Assembly: GCA_947626345.1 (NCBI GenBank)
Contig: CANQSF010000009.1
Coordinates: forward strand, 20,673 to 84,672
Length of the DNA: 64,000 nt
Reading direction: 5' to 3'
DNA from: an uncultured Oscillospiraceae bacterium
GTDB taxonomy: Bacteria > Bacillota > Clostridia > Oscillospirales > Oscillospiraceae
In this document: one piece after another, positions 15,969-26,012 of the stretch
Layout of the letters: every line of letters begins with the position of its first letter
Position numbering within the stretch: the stretch's first letter is position 1
Position numbers and translations under genes: made by a program
The notes under the pieces: generated by a model
Seen by the model: only the letters and a program-made list of their open reading frames with translations
The model's database searches: none
Told to the model about the DNA's origin: nothing

Positions 15969-16326
15969 AAAGCTGCTGGGCGCCTTCGGCGAGGACGCGG
16001 CCTGCCGGTATCTGAAGCGCCGCGGCTATCGGATCGAGGGCCGCAACTATGCCTGCCGGTTCGGCGAGGTAGACATCATCGCCCGGGACCGGCGGTATGT
16101 GGTGTTCGTGGAGGTGAAGCTCCGCAGGGACGACGCCCACGGCGCGGCGGCGGAGTTCGTCACCCCCGCCAAGCAGCGGCGGGTGCTGGCAGCGGCGGAG
16201 CGCTGGCTGCAGCAGAATCCCACGGATCTGCAGCCCCGGTTCGACGTGATCGAGGTCTACGCGCCCCAGGGCCTGGACACAAAAAAACCGCAGATCAACC
16301 ATCTGGAGGACGCATACGGGATATGA
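15955..16326 (+). CDS. yraN: UPF0102 family protein YraN
   Basis: 123 residues, a small protein with an endonuclease-like fold and no firmly assigned function. It contains GAFGEDAACRYLKRRGYRI, the acidic FGEVDIIARD and VFVEVKLRR, which form the PD-(D/E)xK-like core. It overlaps rnhB by 14 bases upstream and touches thrC downstream (ATGA). It is commonly found next to rnhB, suggesting a nucleic-acid role. Confidence 0.9.
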   Translation: MPNDKKLLGAFGEDAACRYLKRRGYRIEGRNYACRFGEVDIIARDRRYVVFVEVKLRRDDAHGAAAEFVTPAKQRRVLAAAERWLQQNPTDLQPRFDVIEVYAPQGLDTKKPQINHLEDAYGI

Positions 16327-17804
16327 GATACGTCAGTACGAGAAACGGCAGCGAGGCGGTCAGCGCCTCCCAGGCCATCATCCGCGGCATCGCCCCGGAC
16401 GGGGGGCTGTATGTGCCGGAGACCATCCCCCAAATAGACGAGGCGTTCATCCGGGGACTGTGCCTGCTCAACTATCGGGGCAGGGCGGTGGAGGTGCTGG
16501 GCCTCTACCTGGAGGAGTTCTCGGGCAATGAGCTGGCGGCCATCGCTGATGCGTCCTATGGGGATAACTTCGACAGCGAGGCCGTCGCGCCGCTGCATAT
16601 CCTGGACGGGGACACCGCGGTGCTGGAGCTGTGGCACGGCCCCACCAGCGCCTTCAAGGATATGGCCCTGCAGATCATGCCCCGGCTGCTCACCGCCAGC
16701 CTTCGCAAAAACGGCGAGACGCGTACGGCCAGCATCCTGGTGGCCACCAGCGGCGACACGGGCAAGGCCGCGCTGGAGGGGTTCAAGGACGTTCCCGGCA
16801 CGAAGATCATGGTGTTTTATCCCCGGGACGGGGTCAGCCAGGTGCAGAAGCTGCAGATGGCCACCCAGGAGGGGGACAACGTCAACGTGACGGCCGTGGA
16901 CGGCAACTTCGACGACGCCCAGACCGGCGTCAAACGCATCTTCGCCGACCGGGACTTTGCCCGGGTGCTGGATGAGCGGGGGTATTTCCTCAGCTCCGCC
17001 AACTCCATCAACTGGGGCCGGCTGGCGCCGCAGATCGTCTACTATTTCTCCGCCTACTGCGACTGGGTCAACGCCGGTCGCATCCAGGTGGGGGACATGG
17101 TGGACCTGTGCGTGCCCACCGGCAACTTCGGGGATATCCTGGCCGGGTGGTACGCCAAGCGCATGGGCCTGCCGGTGGGGCGGCTCATCTGCGCGTCCAA
17201 CGACAACAACGTGCTCACGGACTTCATCGCCACCGGCGTGTACGATAAAAACCGCCCCTTCCACCTGACCAGCTCGCCCTCCATGGACATCCTGGTGTCC
17301 TCCAACCTGGAGAGGCTCCTCTATTGCCTGGCCGGCGACGGGGAGAAGGTGGACGGCTATATGCGCGAGCTGTCCGGCGGCGGCCGGTATGCGGTGGACG
17401 AGGCTCTGCGCCGGGCGGTGCAGGCGGAGTTCGCCGGCGGATACTGCACTGACGCAGACTGCAAGGCGGAGATCGGCCGCCTGTGGCGGGAGAAGGGGTA
17501 TCTCATGGACACCCACACCGCCGTGGCCAGCCGTGTGCTGGCGGATATCCGGGAAAAGGAGGGCGCCGTCCGGCCCACGGTGATCATGTCCACCGCCAGC
17601 CCCTTCAAATTCGGCGGCGCGGTGTTGGAGGCCCTGGGGGCCGTCACCAGCGAGACCGGCCCGGCGCTGGTGGAGGAGCTGTCCGCCTTCACCGGTCTGG
17701 CCGCGCCGAAGCCCCTGTCCGGTCTGGGCGGGAAGATGGTCCGGTTCACACGCTGGGTCGCCCGGGAGGACATGCCCGCGGCGGTATCGGATTTTCTGAC
17801 GTAA
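16323..17804 (+). CDS. thrC: Threonine synthase
   Basis: PLP enzyme converting O-phosphohomoserine to threonine. It has 493 residues, matching the bacterial long form. The N-terminus MRYVSTRNGSEAVSASQAIIRGIAPDGGLYVP is typical. The PLP lysine is K112 in HGPTSAFKDMAL. VATSGDTGKAALEGF and VPTGNFGDILAGWYAKRMGLP bind phosphate and cofactor. The ATG overlaps the yraN stop. No other threonine pathway gene is adjacent, and no T-box or other leader is possible because the gene is internal to the operon. Confidence 0.95.
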   Translation: MRYVSTRNGSEAVSASQAIIRGIAPDGGLYVPETIPQIDEAFIRGLCLLNYRGRAVEVLGLYLEEFSGNELAAIADASYGDNFDSEAVAPLHILDGDTAVLELWHGPTSAFKDMALQIMPRLLTASLRKNGETRTASILVATSGDTGKAALEGFKDVPGTKIMVFYPRDGVSQVQKLQMATQEGDNVNVTAVDGNFDDAQTGVKRIFADRDFARVLDERGYFLSSANSINWGRLAPQIVYYFSAYCDWVNAGRIQVGDMVDLCVPTGNFGDILAGWYAKRMGLPVGRLICASNDNNVLTDFIATGVYDKNRPFHLTSSPSMDILVSSNLERLLYCLAGDGEKVDGYMRELSGGGRYAVDEALRRAVQAEFAGGYCTDADCKAEIGRLWREKGYLMDTHTAVASRVLADIREKEGAVRPTVIMSTASPFKFGGAVLEALGAVTSETGPALVEELSAFTGLAAPKPLSGLGGKMVRFTRWVAREDMPAAVSDFLT

Positions 17805-17810
17805 CGGGGA

Positions 17811-17905
17811 GAACGATCCCTCAGTCAGCGCTTCGCGCTGCCAGCCACCTTTGACAAGGGTGCCGTTCAACAAGGTGCCGCCTGCGGCGGCATATGTAGA
17901 GGGAG
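17811..17905. repeat. Degenerate palindromic intergenic repeat
   Basis: The spacer after thrC contains GATCCCTCAGTCAGCG, the small palindromes AGCGCTTCGCGCT and CCGCCTGCGGCGG, and ends in GGGAG. It resembles the CCCTCAGTCA..GCTTCGC..GGGAG palindromic element scattered in Oscillospiraceae genomes, in decayed form. Recognition is from memory. No second copy is visible in this window. Confidence 0.4.
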
Positions 17906-17928
17906 ACGATGAACGCCTCCCCCTGAGG

Positions 17929-18123
17929 TCATACATACTGCCAGGTGTCCACAGGCGCGAAGGTGCCGCAGAAGGTCTCGGCCTTGGTGGTGGCGTCTTC
18001 GCTCTTGACGGTGATGTGCCCGGCGGTGCACTCGTTGCCGATGGTATGGTGAACGCAGTTCTCCACACTGCAGCGCACGCCGCTGAGGCAGTCCCGGCCG
18101 CCGCAATTCTTTTTCTGATCCAT
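17929..18123 (-). CDS. DUF1540 domain protein
   Basis: 64 residues with a cysteine pattern typical of DUF1540: CSVENCVHHTIGNECTAGHI followed by TFCGTFAP, plus extra cysteines at the N-terminus (NCGGRDC, GVRC). It is probably a small zinc or other metal-binding protein. Function unknown. Several such proteins are abundant in spore formers. The ATG at 18123 is preceded by GAGGTG. It is divergent from the metallophosphoesterase, with only 47 bases between them. Confidence 0.85.
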   Translation of the reverse strand: MDQKKNCGGRDCLSGVRCSVENCVHHTIGNECTAGHITVKSEDATTKAETFCGTFAPVDTWQYV

Positions 18124-18170
18124 GTCTATCACCTCGGGGATAGTATCTGCCGTAGAAAGGCCGTTATGCC

Positions 18171-18860
18171 ATGTCACTTTTTGCCATAGGAGATCTGCAC
18201 CTGTCTCTGGGGACGGATAAGCCCATGGACATCTTCGGCCCGAAATGGAAGGACCACGTGGCCAAGCTGCAGGCCGGCTTCGCCGCCGTGGGGCCGGAGG
18301 ACGTGACCGTCCTGTGCGGCGACAGCAGCTGGGCCATGACGCTGGAGGACGGCCTGGAGGACTTCCGGTTCATCCACGCGCTGCCCGGGAAAAAGATCAT
18401 CCTCAAGGGCAACCACGATTATTGGTGGACCTCGGCGGCCAAGATGAACGCGTTTTTTGCGCAAAACGGCCTGACGTCCCTGGCCATACTGCGCAACAAT
18501 GCTTGGCCCTACGGGGACGACGCCGCCATATGCGGCGCCAAGGGCTGGTTCTATGAGGCCGGCCGGGGCACGGAGCACGACAAAAAGCTCATCGACCGGG
18601 AGATCCAGCGCCTGGAGGCGAGCCTGAAGGCGGCGGGGGAGCGGGAGAAATACGTCTTTCTCCACTATCCGCCGAAATACGGCGGATATGCCTGCCGGCC
18701 CATCCTGGAGCTGCTGGAAAAGTACGAGGTGCGGATGTGCTGTTCCGGCCATCTGCACGCGGAGAGCCTGCGCATGGCCTTCAACGGCTGGGAGGGAAAT
18801 ACCCGGCATGTTTGCGTTTCCGCCGATGGGATCGATTTTAGACCTTGTAAAATCTTATAA
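18171..18860 (+). CDS. Calcineurin-like metallophosphoesterase
   Basis: 229 residues. The dinuclear metal motifs appear in order: GDLHLS (D8, H10), CGDSSW, KGNHDYWW (GNHD), FLHYPP and SGHLH. It belongs to the family of cytosolic phosphoesterases with a large insertion after GNHD. The substrate is unknown. The start has only a weak AAAGG site 10 bases upstream. The promoter for trigger factor overlaps its last codons. Confidence 0.88.
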   Translation: MSLFAIGDLHLSLGTDKPMDIFGPKWKDHVAKLQAGFAAVGPEDVTVLCGDSSWAMTLEDGLEDFRFIHALPGKKIILKGNHDYWWTSAAKMNAFFAQNGLTSLAILRNNAWPYGDDAAICGAKGWFYEAGRGTEHDKKLIDREIQRLEASLKAAGEREKYVFLHYPPKYGGYACRPILELLEKYEVRMCCSGHLHAESLRMAFNGWEGNTRHVCVSADGIDFRPCKIL

Positions 18861-18873
18861 GTTTTGGTAAAAT
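18845..18873 (+). promoter_or_regulatory. tig promoter
   Basis: TTGTAA (18845-18850), 17-bp spacer, TAAAAT (18868-18873) with TGG before it. It overlaps the end of the metallophosphoesterase gene. The leader is about 65 bases and AT-rich. Confidence 0.6.
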
Positions 18874-18945
18874 AAAAAGCTGTGTCAGCCGACGATCAAT
18901 TATTTTATATATTCCCCGCGTAATATAGGAAGGAGAAGCCGCCCC

Positions 18946-20421
18946 ATGATCGTAAAGAACGTAGAAAAGAAAGAAAAGAGCACTGTGACCTTCGAGGTGC
19001 TGTGCGACGCCGCCGAGTTCGAGAAGGCGGTCAACGGCGCCTATCTGAAGAACAAGAGTAAGATATTCGTCCAGGGCTTCCGCAAGGGCAAGGCCCCCCG
19101 GATGATCATCGAGGGCCTGTACGGCAAGGACGTGTTCTATGAAGACGCGGCCGACGATCTGGCCCCCGCGGCCTTCACCTTCGGCGCGGAGCAGTCCGGC
19201 CTGCGGGTGGTGGGCACCCCCGCCGTCAGGGGCATGGATGTGTCCGACGACAAGGAGCTGACGCTCACCTTCCTCACCGCGGTGTGGCCGGAGGTGACGC
19301 TGGGCGCGTATAAGGGCCTGGAGGCCCCCAAGGCCAAGGTGGAGATCAGCGACGAACAGGTGAGCGGCGAGCTGGAGAAGGTGCGCCGGCGCAACAGCCG
19401 GATCGTCACCGTGGAGCGTCCTGCCAAGCTGGAGGACACCGCGGTCATCGACTATCTGGGCACCGTGGACGGCGTCCCCTTTGACGGCGGCAAGGCCGAG
19501 GGCCACAATCTGGTCCTGGGCTCCGGTTCCTTTATCCCCGGGTTCGAGGACCAGGTGGTGGGCATGAGCGCCGGCGAGGAGCGGGACATCAACGTCACCT
19601 TCCCCGAGGAGTATCACGAGAAGTCCCTGGCCGGCAAGGCCGCCGTGTTCCACGTCAAGTGCAACGAGGTCAAGGAGACCCAGCTGCCCGATCTGGACGA
19701 CGAGCTGGCCAAGGACGTCAGCGAGTTCGACACCCTGGAGGAGTATAAGGCCTCCATCCGGGAGAAGCTGCAAAAGGCCGCCGAGGCCGACGCGGAGAAC
19801 GAGTTCCAGTCCGCCCTCATCGAGAAGGCCGGCGACAACATGACCGCCGAGATCCCCGACGCCATGGTGGAGGAGCAGCTGGATTCCATGGTCCGGGAGT
19901 ATGACCGGAACTTGCAGATGAACGGGCTGAACCTGGAGCTGTACCTGAAGTATCTGGGCCAGACCCCCGCCGCCTTCCGGGACTCCATTCGTCCCGTGGC
20001 CGAGCGCCGGGCCAAGACCGATGTGCTCCTGGACGCCGTGGCCGCGGCGGAGAACATCGCCGCGTCCGACGAGGAGATCGGCGCGGAGTACGATAAGCTG
20101 GCCGGGCAGTACAATATGACCGCTGAGCAGGTGAAGCAGTCCCTGTCCCGGGAAGTGATCGAGGGCGATCTGAAGACCCGCAAGGCCGCGCAGCTGATCT
20201 TTGACAGCGGCGTGCCCACGGAGAAGGCGGAGGAGCCGGCGGCCGCGGAAGAGGAAAAGCCCGCGCCCAAAAAGCGCGCTCCCAGAAAGAAGAAGACCGA
20301 GGAGGCCCCCGCGGAGGAGCCGGCGGCCGCGGAAGAGGAAAAGCCCGCGCCCAAAAAGCGCGCTCCCAGAAAGAAGAAGGCCGAGGAGGCCCCCGCGGAG
20401 GACGAGAATAAGGCGGAATAA
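18946..20421 (+). CDS. tig: Trigger factor with basic C-terminal repeat tail
   Basis: Ribosome-bound chaperone and prolyl isomerase, 491 residues. The N-terminal ribosome-binding domain contains the signature GFRKGKAPR. The FKBP domain spans about 163-245 (VIDYLGTVDGVPFDGG, LGSGSFIPGFEDQVVGM). The helical chaperone domain runs to about 425. It is followed by an unusual tail of about 65 residues made of two 28-residue repeats rich in Ala, Glu, Pro and Lys (KPAPKKRAPRKKK), which standard trigger factors of about 430 residues lack. A strong AGGAAGGAGAAG site precedes ATG 18946. It heads the tig-clpP-clpX-lon-engB cluster. Confidence 0.95.
   Translation: MIVKNVEKKEKSTVTFEVLCDAAEFEKAVNGAYLKNKSKIFVQGFRKGKAPRMIIEGLYGKDVFYEDAADDLAPAAFTFGAEQSGLRVVGTPAVRGMDVSDDKELTLTFLTAVWPEVTLGAYKGLEAPKAKVEISDEQVSGELEKVRRRNSRIVTVERPAKLEDTAVIDYLGTVDGVPFDGGKAEGHNLVLGSGSFIPGFEDQVVGMSAGEERDINVTFPEEYHEKSLAGKAAVFHVKCNEVKETQLPDLDDELAKDVSEFDTLEEYKASIREKLQKAAEADAENEFQSALIEKAGDNMTAEIPDAMVEEQLDSMVREYDRNLQMNGLNLELYLKYLGQTPAAFRDSIRPVAERRAKTDVLLDAVAAAENIAASDEEIGAEYDKLAGQYNMTAEQVKQSLSREVIEGDLKTRKAAQLIFDSGVPTEKAEEPAAAEEEKPAPKKRAPRKKKTEEAPAEEPAAAEEEKPAPKKRAPRKKKAEEAPAEDENKAE
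20227..20394 (+). repeat. 84-bp tandem duplication in tig
   Basis: Units 20227-20310 and 20311-20394 differ at one base that I can see (ACC against GCC, Thr to Ala). They are in frame and encode the basic tail. The near-identity indicates a recent duplication and a site likely to vary in copy number. Confidence 0.9.
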
Positions 20422-20469
20422 GCCCGGCAGATTTTGGATAGGCTTCCAGTGCTGAAAGGAGCGGATCAC

Positions 20470-21051
20470 ATGAGTTTAGTGCCGTATGTAGTGGAGCAGA
20501 CATCCCGGGGAGAGCGCAGCTATGACATCTTCTCCCGGCTGCTCAACGACCGTATCATCATGCTCTCGGAGGAGGTCAACGACACCACCGCCTCCCTGAT
20601 CGTGGCCCAGATGCTCTATCTGGAGGGGCAGGACCCAGACAAGGACATCCAGTTCTACATCAACTCCCCCGGCGGCAGCGTCACGGCAGGCATGGCCATC
20701 TATGACACCATGCAGTATATCAAGTGCGATGTGTCCACCATCTGCATCGGCCTGGGAGCGTCCATGGCGGCGTTTTTGCTGGCCAGCGGCGCCAAGGGCA
20801 AGCGGATCGCTCTGCCCAACGCGGAGATCATGATCCACCAGCCCTCCGCCGGCACCCAGGGCCAGATCACGGATATGGCCATCCACCTGAAGCGCCTGGA
20901 GACCATCAAGGAGCGGATGAACCACATCCTGGCCGAGAAGACCGGCAGGCCGTACGATGAAGTGGTGGCCGCCTGCGAGCGGGACAACTTCATGAGCGCG
21001 GAGGAGGCCCAGGCCTTCGGCCTGATCGACAAGATCATAACAAAAAGGTAA
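20470..21051 (+). CDS. clpP: ATP-dependent Clp protease proteolytic subunit
   Basis: Tetradecameric serine protease, 193 residues, normal length. The catalytic triad is Ser98 ([11 protein letters not shown]), His123 (IHQPSAG) and Asp172. The start [20 protein letters not shown] is that of mature ClpP with almost no propeptide. ATG 20470 is preceded by GAAAGGAG. It lies between tig and its unfoldase clpX, 12 bases upstream of the latter. Confidence 0.98.
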   Translation: MSLVPYVVEQTSRGERSYDIFSRLLNDRIIMLSEEVNDTTASLIVAQMLYLEGQDPDKDIQFYINSPGGSVTAGMAIYDTMQYIKCDVSTICIGLGASMAAFLLASGAKGKRIALPNAEIMIHQPSAGTQGQITDMAIHLKRLETIKERMNHILAEKTGRPYDEVVAACERDNFMSAEEAQAFGLIDKIITKR

Positions 21052-21063
21052 AGAGGTACTGTG

Positions 21064-22350
21064 ATGCCGAGAGACGGCGAGAGAAGAACACTGCGATGCA
21101 GCTTCTGCGGCAAGAGCCAGTCTCAGGTCCAGCGGCTCATCGCCGGCAACGACGCCTATATCTGCGATGAGTGCGTGCGCCTGTGCCTGAGCATCCTGGG
21201 GGAGGAGCTGGAGGAGGACTATCCCGACTTCACCCTGGATGAGCAGCCCGGCCGCGCCCAGATCATCGATCCGAAGGACATTCCGGTGCCCCGGCAGATC
21301 AAAAAGGCGCTGGATGAGTATATCATCGGCCAGGACCGGGCCAAGATCGCCCTGTCCGTGGCAGTGTATAACCACTATAAGCGCATCACCCACAGCCAGC
21401 AGGGGGACGTGGATCTGCAAAAGTCCAACATCCTGCTGGTGGGTCCCACCGGCTCCGGCAAGACCCTGTTCGCCCAGACGCTGGCGCGGATGCTGAACGT
21501 GCCCTTCGCCATCGCCGACGCCACCACCCTCACCGAGGCGGGCTACGTGGGCGAGGACGTGGAGAACATCCTGCTGCGGCTGCTGCAGGCGGCGGATTTC
21601 GATGTGGAGCGGGCCCAGCAGGGCATCATCTACATCGACGAGATCGACAAGATCTCCCGCAAGAGCGAGAACACCTCCATCACCCGGGACGTGTCCGGCG
21701 AAGGGGTCCAGCAGGCCCTGCTGAAGATCCTGGAGGGGACCGTGGCCGCCGTGCCGCCCCAGGGCGGGCGCAAGCACCCCCACCAGGAGTTCATCCACAT
21801 CGACACCAGCAGCATCCTGTTCATCTGCGGCGGCGCCTTCGACGGTCTGGAGAAGATCATCGAGAACCGCCTGGACCGCAAGAGCATGGGCTTCGGCGCG
21901 GAGGTGGCCTCCCGGAAGGAAAAGGACGTGGGCGAGGTGCTCAGCCACGTCCAGTCCCACGACCTTTTGAAGTTCGGCATCATCCCGGAGCTCATCGGCA
22001 GGCTGCCGGTGGTCACCACCCTGGACAGTCTGGACCGGGACGATCTGATCCGCATCCTCACCGAGCCGAAAAACGCCCTGGTGAAGCAGTATCAGGCGCT
22101 GCTGGCCTACGACGACGTGCAGCTGGAATTCGACCCCAAGGCCCTGGAGGCCGTGGCCGACAAGGCCATCGAGATGGACATCGGCGCCCGGGGCCTGCGG
22201 AGCATCATGGAAAAGCTGATGACCTCCATCATGTTCGAGGCGCCCTCGGACGACACCATCGAAAAAGTGCTCATCACGGCCGACAGCGTCAAAAACGGCT
22301 CCCGTCCGGTGATATACCGACGCCGGCGCCTGACGCAGGACGCATCATAA
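21064..22350 (+). CDS. clpX: ClpX unfoldase
   Basis: AAA+ ATPase that delivers substrates to ClpP. 428 residues. The N-terminal zinc-binding domain has C12, C15, C34 and C37 ([16 protein letters not shown]). The Walker A is [17 protein letters not shown], the Walker [11 protein letters not shown], and the ClpP-contacting loop is a few residues after GLRSIMEKL's upstream region. ATG 21064 was preferred over GTG 21061 because the AGAGG site is better spaced. A stem-loop separates it from lon. Confidence 0.97.
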   Translation: MPRDGERRTLRCSFCGKSQSQVQRLIAGNDAYICDECVRLCLSILGEELEEDYPDFTLDEQPGRAQIIDPKDIPVPRQIKKALDEYIIGQDRAKIALSVAVYNHYKRITHSQQGDVDLQKSNILLVGPTGSGKTLFAQTLARMLNVPFAIADATTLTEAGYVGEDVENILLRLLQAADFDVERAQQGIIYIDEIDKISRKSENTSITRDVSGEGVQQALLKILEGTVAAVPPQGGRKHPHQEFIHIDTSSILFICGGAFDGLEKIIENRLDRKSMGFGAEVASRKEKDVGEVLSHVQSHDLLKFGIIPELIGRLPVVTTLDSLDRDDLIRILTEPKNALVKQYQALLAYDDVQLEFDPKALEAVADKAIEMDIGARGLRSIMEKLMTSIMFEAPSDDTIEKVLITADSVKNGSRPVIYRRRRLTQDAS

Positions 22351-22356
22351 GTCACG

Positions 22357-22379
22357 GGGCCGCACGATATGTGCGGCCC
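22357..22379 (+). terminator. Stem-loop between clpX and lon
   Basis: GGGCCGCAC / GTGCGGCCC with loop GATAT, six bases after the clpX stop. There is no U run, so it is more likely a stabilising or attenuating element than a full terminator. Confidence 0.45.
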
Positions 22380-22392
22380 ATGAGGTTATTAT

Positions 22393-24756
22393 ATGGATAC
22401 TGAAGCTACGACCGTTTCCCGCTACCAGGTGCTGCCGCTGATCCCTCTGCGGGGCATCAGCGTGTTCCCCGGCATGCGGCTCATATTCGACGTGGAAGGG
22501 ACGGAATCCCTGGCGGCGCTGAACGCGGCCATGGAGGGGGATCAGTCCCTGTTCCTGGTGGCCCAGCGTGATCCCGCCTCCGACAGCGTGGCCGGCGCGG
22601 ACGACCTTTTCAAGGTCGGCACGGTCAGCCGCGTCCAGCAGGTGCTGCGGGTCCCCGGCGAGGAGGGGGCCAAGGTGATGGTGGAGGGCGTGGACCGGGG
22701 CTACATGAGCCGCCTGACCGCCTCCAAGCCCTATCTGTCCGCCCAGGTGGAGATATTGCAGAGCGAGATCAATCCCCGGGGCGCCGTGAAGGCGGAGGCG
22801 CTGATCCGCCAGTGCTACGGTCTTCTGGAGAAGTATGCCCAGGGCTCCGGCCTGGAGCTGGACGACGTGCTGCGGGACATCCTGGGCAGCACCGACGCCG
22901 GATACGTGGCGGACTACGTGACCCAGAGCATCTATATGCGCTACGACCAGAAGCAGATGGTGCTGGAGGAGCTGCGGCCCATGCGGCGGCTGGCGCTGGT
23001 GAACCGGCTGCTCCGCTGGGAGCTGGATATCCTGGACATGGAGCACTCCATCCATGAGGAGACCGCCAAGAATATGAAGCGGGCCCAGCGGGAGATGTTC
23101 CTGCGGGAACAGCTGCGCACCATCCAGGCGGAGCTGGGAGAGGAAGAGGGCTACACCGACGACACGGAGGAATACCGGGCCGCCGTGGCCCGGGCCAAGC
23201 TGCCCAAGGAGGTCTCCGCCAAGCTCTACAAGGAGATCGGCCGTCTGGCCAAGCAGCCCTTCGGCAGCGCGGAGGCCGCCGTGATCCGCACCTATCTGGA
23301 CATCTGCCTGGAGATCCCCTGGGAGCGCGCCACCGAGGACAACCTGGACACCGAGGCGGTGCGCCGGGCCCTGGACGCAGACCACTTCGGCCTGGAGAAG
23401 ATCAAGGAGCGGGTGCTGGAATACTTAGCGGTGCGGAAGCTGGCCCCGGAGCAGAAGGGGACCATCCTGTGCCTGCTGGGCCCTCCGGGCACCGGCAAGA
23501 CCAGCATCGCCCTGTCCATCGCCAAGGCCATGGGCCGGAAGATGTGCCGTATCTCCCTGGGCGGCATCCACGACGAGGCGGAGATCCGCGGCCACCGCAA
23601 GACCTATGTGGGCGCCATGCCCGGCCGGATCATGGCCGGTATCCAGCAGGCCGGCAGCCGCAACCCGGTGATGGTGCTGGACGAGATTGACAAGCTGGGC
23701 TCCGACTACCGGGGCGACCCCTCCGCGGCGCTGCTGGAGGCCCTGGACCCGGAGCAGAACAGCCAGTTCCGCGACCACTTTCTGGAGCTGCCCTTCGATC
23801 TGAGCGAGGTATTTTTCATCACCACCGCCAATGCCGCCGACACCATCCCGCCGGCACTGCTGGACCGGATGGAGGTGGTGGAGTTCGCCGGGTATACCGA
23901 CGAGGAGAAGCTGGCCATCGCCCGGGACCATCTGCTGCCCAAGCAGCGGAAAAAACACGGCCTCAACGGCAACCAGCTGCGCATCAACGACGGGGCCCTG
24001 CGGGAGATCATCGCCCGGTACACCCGGGAGAGCGGCGTGCGCCGTCTGGAGCAGCAGATCGCCGCCGTGTGCCGCAAGACCGCGGCCGGCATCGTGGACG
24101 GCACCTTCAAGAGCAAATACCTTCGTGCCGGCGGACTGGAGGAGTTCCTGGGCCCGGCCAAGTACCGGGATCAGCGCTCCGGCGGCCAGGCGGAGGTTGG
24201 CCTCGTCCACGGACTGGCCTGGACCCGTGTGGGCGGCGAGATGCTGGACGCCGAGGTGGGCGTCATGGACGGCTCCGGCAAGCTGGAGCTGACCGGCAAT
24301 CTGGGGGACGTGATGAAGGAATCCGCCCACGCCGCCATGTCCTATATCCGCGCTCACGCCAAAGAGCTGGGCGTGGAGCCGGAGTTTTATAAAAACAAGG
24401 ACGTCCACATCCACTTCCCGGAGGGAGCCGTGCCCAAGGACGGGCCCTCCGCCGGCGTGACCATCTGCACGGGCCTGGTGTCGGCGCTGGCCGGCGTGCC
24501 TGTGCGGCAGGACGTGGCCATGACCGGCGAGATCACCCTCCGGGGCCGGGTGCTGCCCATCGGCGGACTGCGGGAGAAGACCATGGCCGCCCTGCGGGCC
24601 GGTATCCACACGGTCATCATCCCTGCGGAGAACGAGCCGGATCTGGCGGATATCGATCCCGCCGTGCGCGCGGCGCTGAATTTCATCACCGCCAGCCGGG
24701 TGGAGACCGTGCTGGACGCCGCCCTGGTCCGGGAGGAAGAGCATGCTGAAGACTGA
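22393..24756 (+). CDS. lon: ATP-dependent Lon protease
   Basis: 787 residues. The LAN substrate-binding domain covers residues 10-200 ([15 protein letters not shown]). The AAA+ domain has Walker [21 protein letters not shown] and Walker [11 protein letters not shown]. The protease domain has Ser686 in KDGPSAGVT and the catalytic lysine in [10 protein letters not shown] (the second basic position; the first is Arg where E. coli has Lys). The ribosome site is weak (GAGG). Its 3' end overlaps engB by 14 bases. No CIRCE or CtsR-like operator was recognised upstream. Confidence 0.97.
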   Translation: MDTEATTVSRYQVLPLIPLRGISVFPGMRLIFDVEGTESLAALNAAMEGDQSLFLVAQRDPASDSVAGADDLFKVGTVSRVQQVLRVPGEEGAKVMVEGVDRGYMSRLTASKPYLSAQVEILQSEINPRGAVKAEALIRQCYGLLEKYAQGSGLELDDVLRDILGSTDAGYVADYVTQSIYMRYDQKQMVLEELRPMRRLALVNRLLRWELDILDMEHSIHEETAKNMKRAQREMFLREQLRTIQAELGEEEGYTDDTEEYRAAVARAKLPKEVSAKLYKEIGRLAKQPFGSAEAAVIRTYLDICLEIPWERATEDNLDTEAVRRALDADHFGLEKIKERVLEYLAVRKLAPEQKGTILCLLGPPGTGKTSIALSIAKAMGRKMCRISLGGIHDEAEIRGHRKTYVGAMPGRIMAGIQQAGSRNPVMVLDEIDKLGSDYRGDPSAALLEALDPEQNSQFRDHFLELPFDLSEVFFITTANAADTIPPALLDRMEVVEFAGYTDEEKLAIARDHLLPKQRKKHGLNGNQLRINDGALREIIARYTRESGVRRLEQQIAAVCRKTAAGIVDGTFKSKYLRAGGLEEFLGPAKYRDQRSGGQAEVGLVHGLAWTRVGGEMLDAEVGVMDGSGKLELTGNLGDVMKESAHAAMSYIRAHAKELGVEPEFYKNKDVHIHFPEGAVPKDGPSAGVTICTGLVSALAGVPVRQDVAMTGEITLRGRVLPIGGLREKTMAALRAGIHTVIIPAENEPDLADIDPAVRAALNFITASRVETVLDAALVREEEHAED

Positions 24757-25327
24757 TCCGGCGGTATTTGTCCGCTCCGCCGGGAAAAAGGACGACTTTA
24801 TCCGGGACGACCGGCCGCAGGTGGTGTTCGCAGGCAAGTCCAACGTGGGCAAGAGCTCGGTGATCAACTGCCTGCTGGGCCGGAAGGACCTGGCCCGGGT
24901 GGGCGCGGCCCCCGGCAAGACCACCAACGTGAACTACTTTCTGGTGGGCGGGAAGGTCTGGTTCGTGGATCTGCCCGGCTACGGCTATGCCCGCCGCCCC
25001 CAGGCGGAGATCGACCGCTGGGGAAGGCTCATGGAGGATTTCTTCGCCGACAGCCAGCGCTTCACCGTGGGCGTGCAGATCCTGGACGGACGGCACGCCC
25101 CCACGGAGCTGGACCGGATGATGGCCGGGCTCTTCGCCGGGAGCGGCCGGCCCTGGATCGCCGTGGCCAACAAGTGGGACAAGCTGAAGCGCTCGGAGAT
25201 GGAGCCCAACCTGGCCCTGATCCGCGAGACGCTGCGCTTGGACGCGGACACGCCGCTGCTGCCCTTTTCGGCAGAAAAGCGCACGGGACGGGACGAACTG
25301 TTGGGCGCGATAAGCGCACGGGTGTGA
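24743..25327 (+). CDS. engB: Ribosome biogenesis GTPase EngB (YsxC/YihA)
   Basis: 194 residues, GTPase required for 50S assembly. G1 is [13 protein letters not shown]3 [10 protein letters not shown]4 NKWDKL, and the G5-like segment is FSAEKRTG. It overlaps the end of lon, the usual Firmicutes arrangement, and is followed two bases later by an M50 protease gene. Confidence 0.95.
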   Translation: MLKTDPAVFVRSAGKKDDFIRDDRPQVVFAGKSNVGKSSVINCLLGRKDLARVGAAPGKTTNVNYFLVGGKVWFVDLPGYGYARRPQAEIDRWGRLMEDFFADSQRFTVGVQILDGRHAPTELDRMMAGLFAGSGRPWIAVANKWDKLKRSEMEPNLALIRETLRLDADTPLLPFSAEKRTGRDELLGAISARV

Positions 25328-25328
25328 A

Positions 25329-26009
25329 ATGGAAGAGTTTGGAAACATTTTTCGCAATCTGGACTGGTCGGTGCTGACGGACATGCTGTTTTCCGTGGTG
25401 CCGGCGCTCTTGTGCATCACGCTCCACGAGCTGGCCCACGGCTACACGGCCTATAAGCTGGGGGACAACACCGCCATGCTGGCGGGCAGGCTCACCCTGA
25501 ACCCACTGCGCCACATCGACCCCTGGGGCCTGGTGATGATGGTGCTGTTCCGCTTCGGTTGGGCCAAGCCCGTGCCGGTGGATATGCGCCACTTCGACAA
25601 GCCCCGCCAGGGCATGGCCATCACGGCCCTGGCCGGGCCGGTGATGAACGTGCTGATCACAGCTGTGTTCATCTTCCTTTACGGGCTACTGTATACGCCG
25701 CTGTACATAAAGGGCGGGGCCTTTGCCCAGAGCCTTTTTCAGATGATCGTGACCACGGGGTATCTGTCCCTGTCCCTGGCGGTGTTCAATCTCATCCCCA
25801 TCTCGCCCCTGGACGGATCGAAGGTGCTGTTTGCGTTTTTGAGCGACAGCGCCTATGCCAAGCTGATGCGCTATGAGCGCTACGGGATGATCATCGTGAT
25901 GCTGCTGGTGATCACCGGCGCCGTGTCCGGGGTGCTGTCCACCGTGGTGAACTGGCTGTATGACAGGCTCTTCTTTATCGCGGAATTTGCCTTCGATCTG
26001 GTGAACTGA
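25329..26009 (+). CDS. Site-2 protease family (M50) membrane protein
   Basis: 226 residues with about five to six membrane helices. The zinc motif HELAHGYTAYKLGD lies in the first conserved helix. TLNPLRHIDPWG and the second motif FNLIPISPLDGSKVL are typical of the YwhC-like subgroup that lacks PDZ domains. It belongs to a rhomboid-like group of intramembrane proteases with unknown substrates in Clostridia. It is consistently upstream of scpA in many Firmicutes, which is the case here (three-base gap). Confidence 0.9.
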   Translation: MEEFGNIFRNLDWSVLTDMLFSVVPALLCITLHELAHGYTAYKLGDNTAMLAGRLTLNPLRHIDPWGLVMMVLFRFGWAKPVPVDMRHFDKPRQGMAITALAGPVMNVLITAVFIFLYGLLYTPLYIKGGAFAQSLFQMIVTTGYLSLSLAVFNLIPISPLDGSKVLFAFLSDSAYAKLMRYERYGMIIVMLLVITGAVSGVLSTVVNWLYDRLFFIAEFAFDLVN

Positions 26010-26012
26010 GCT

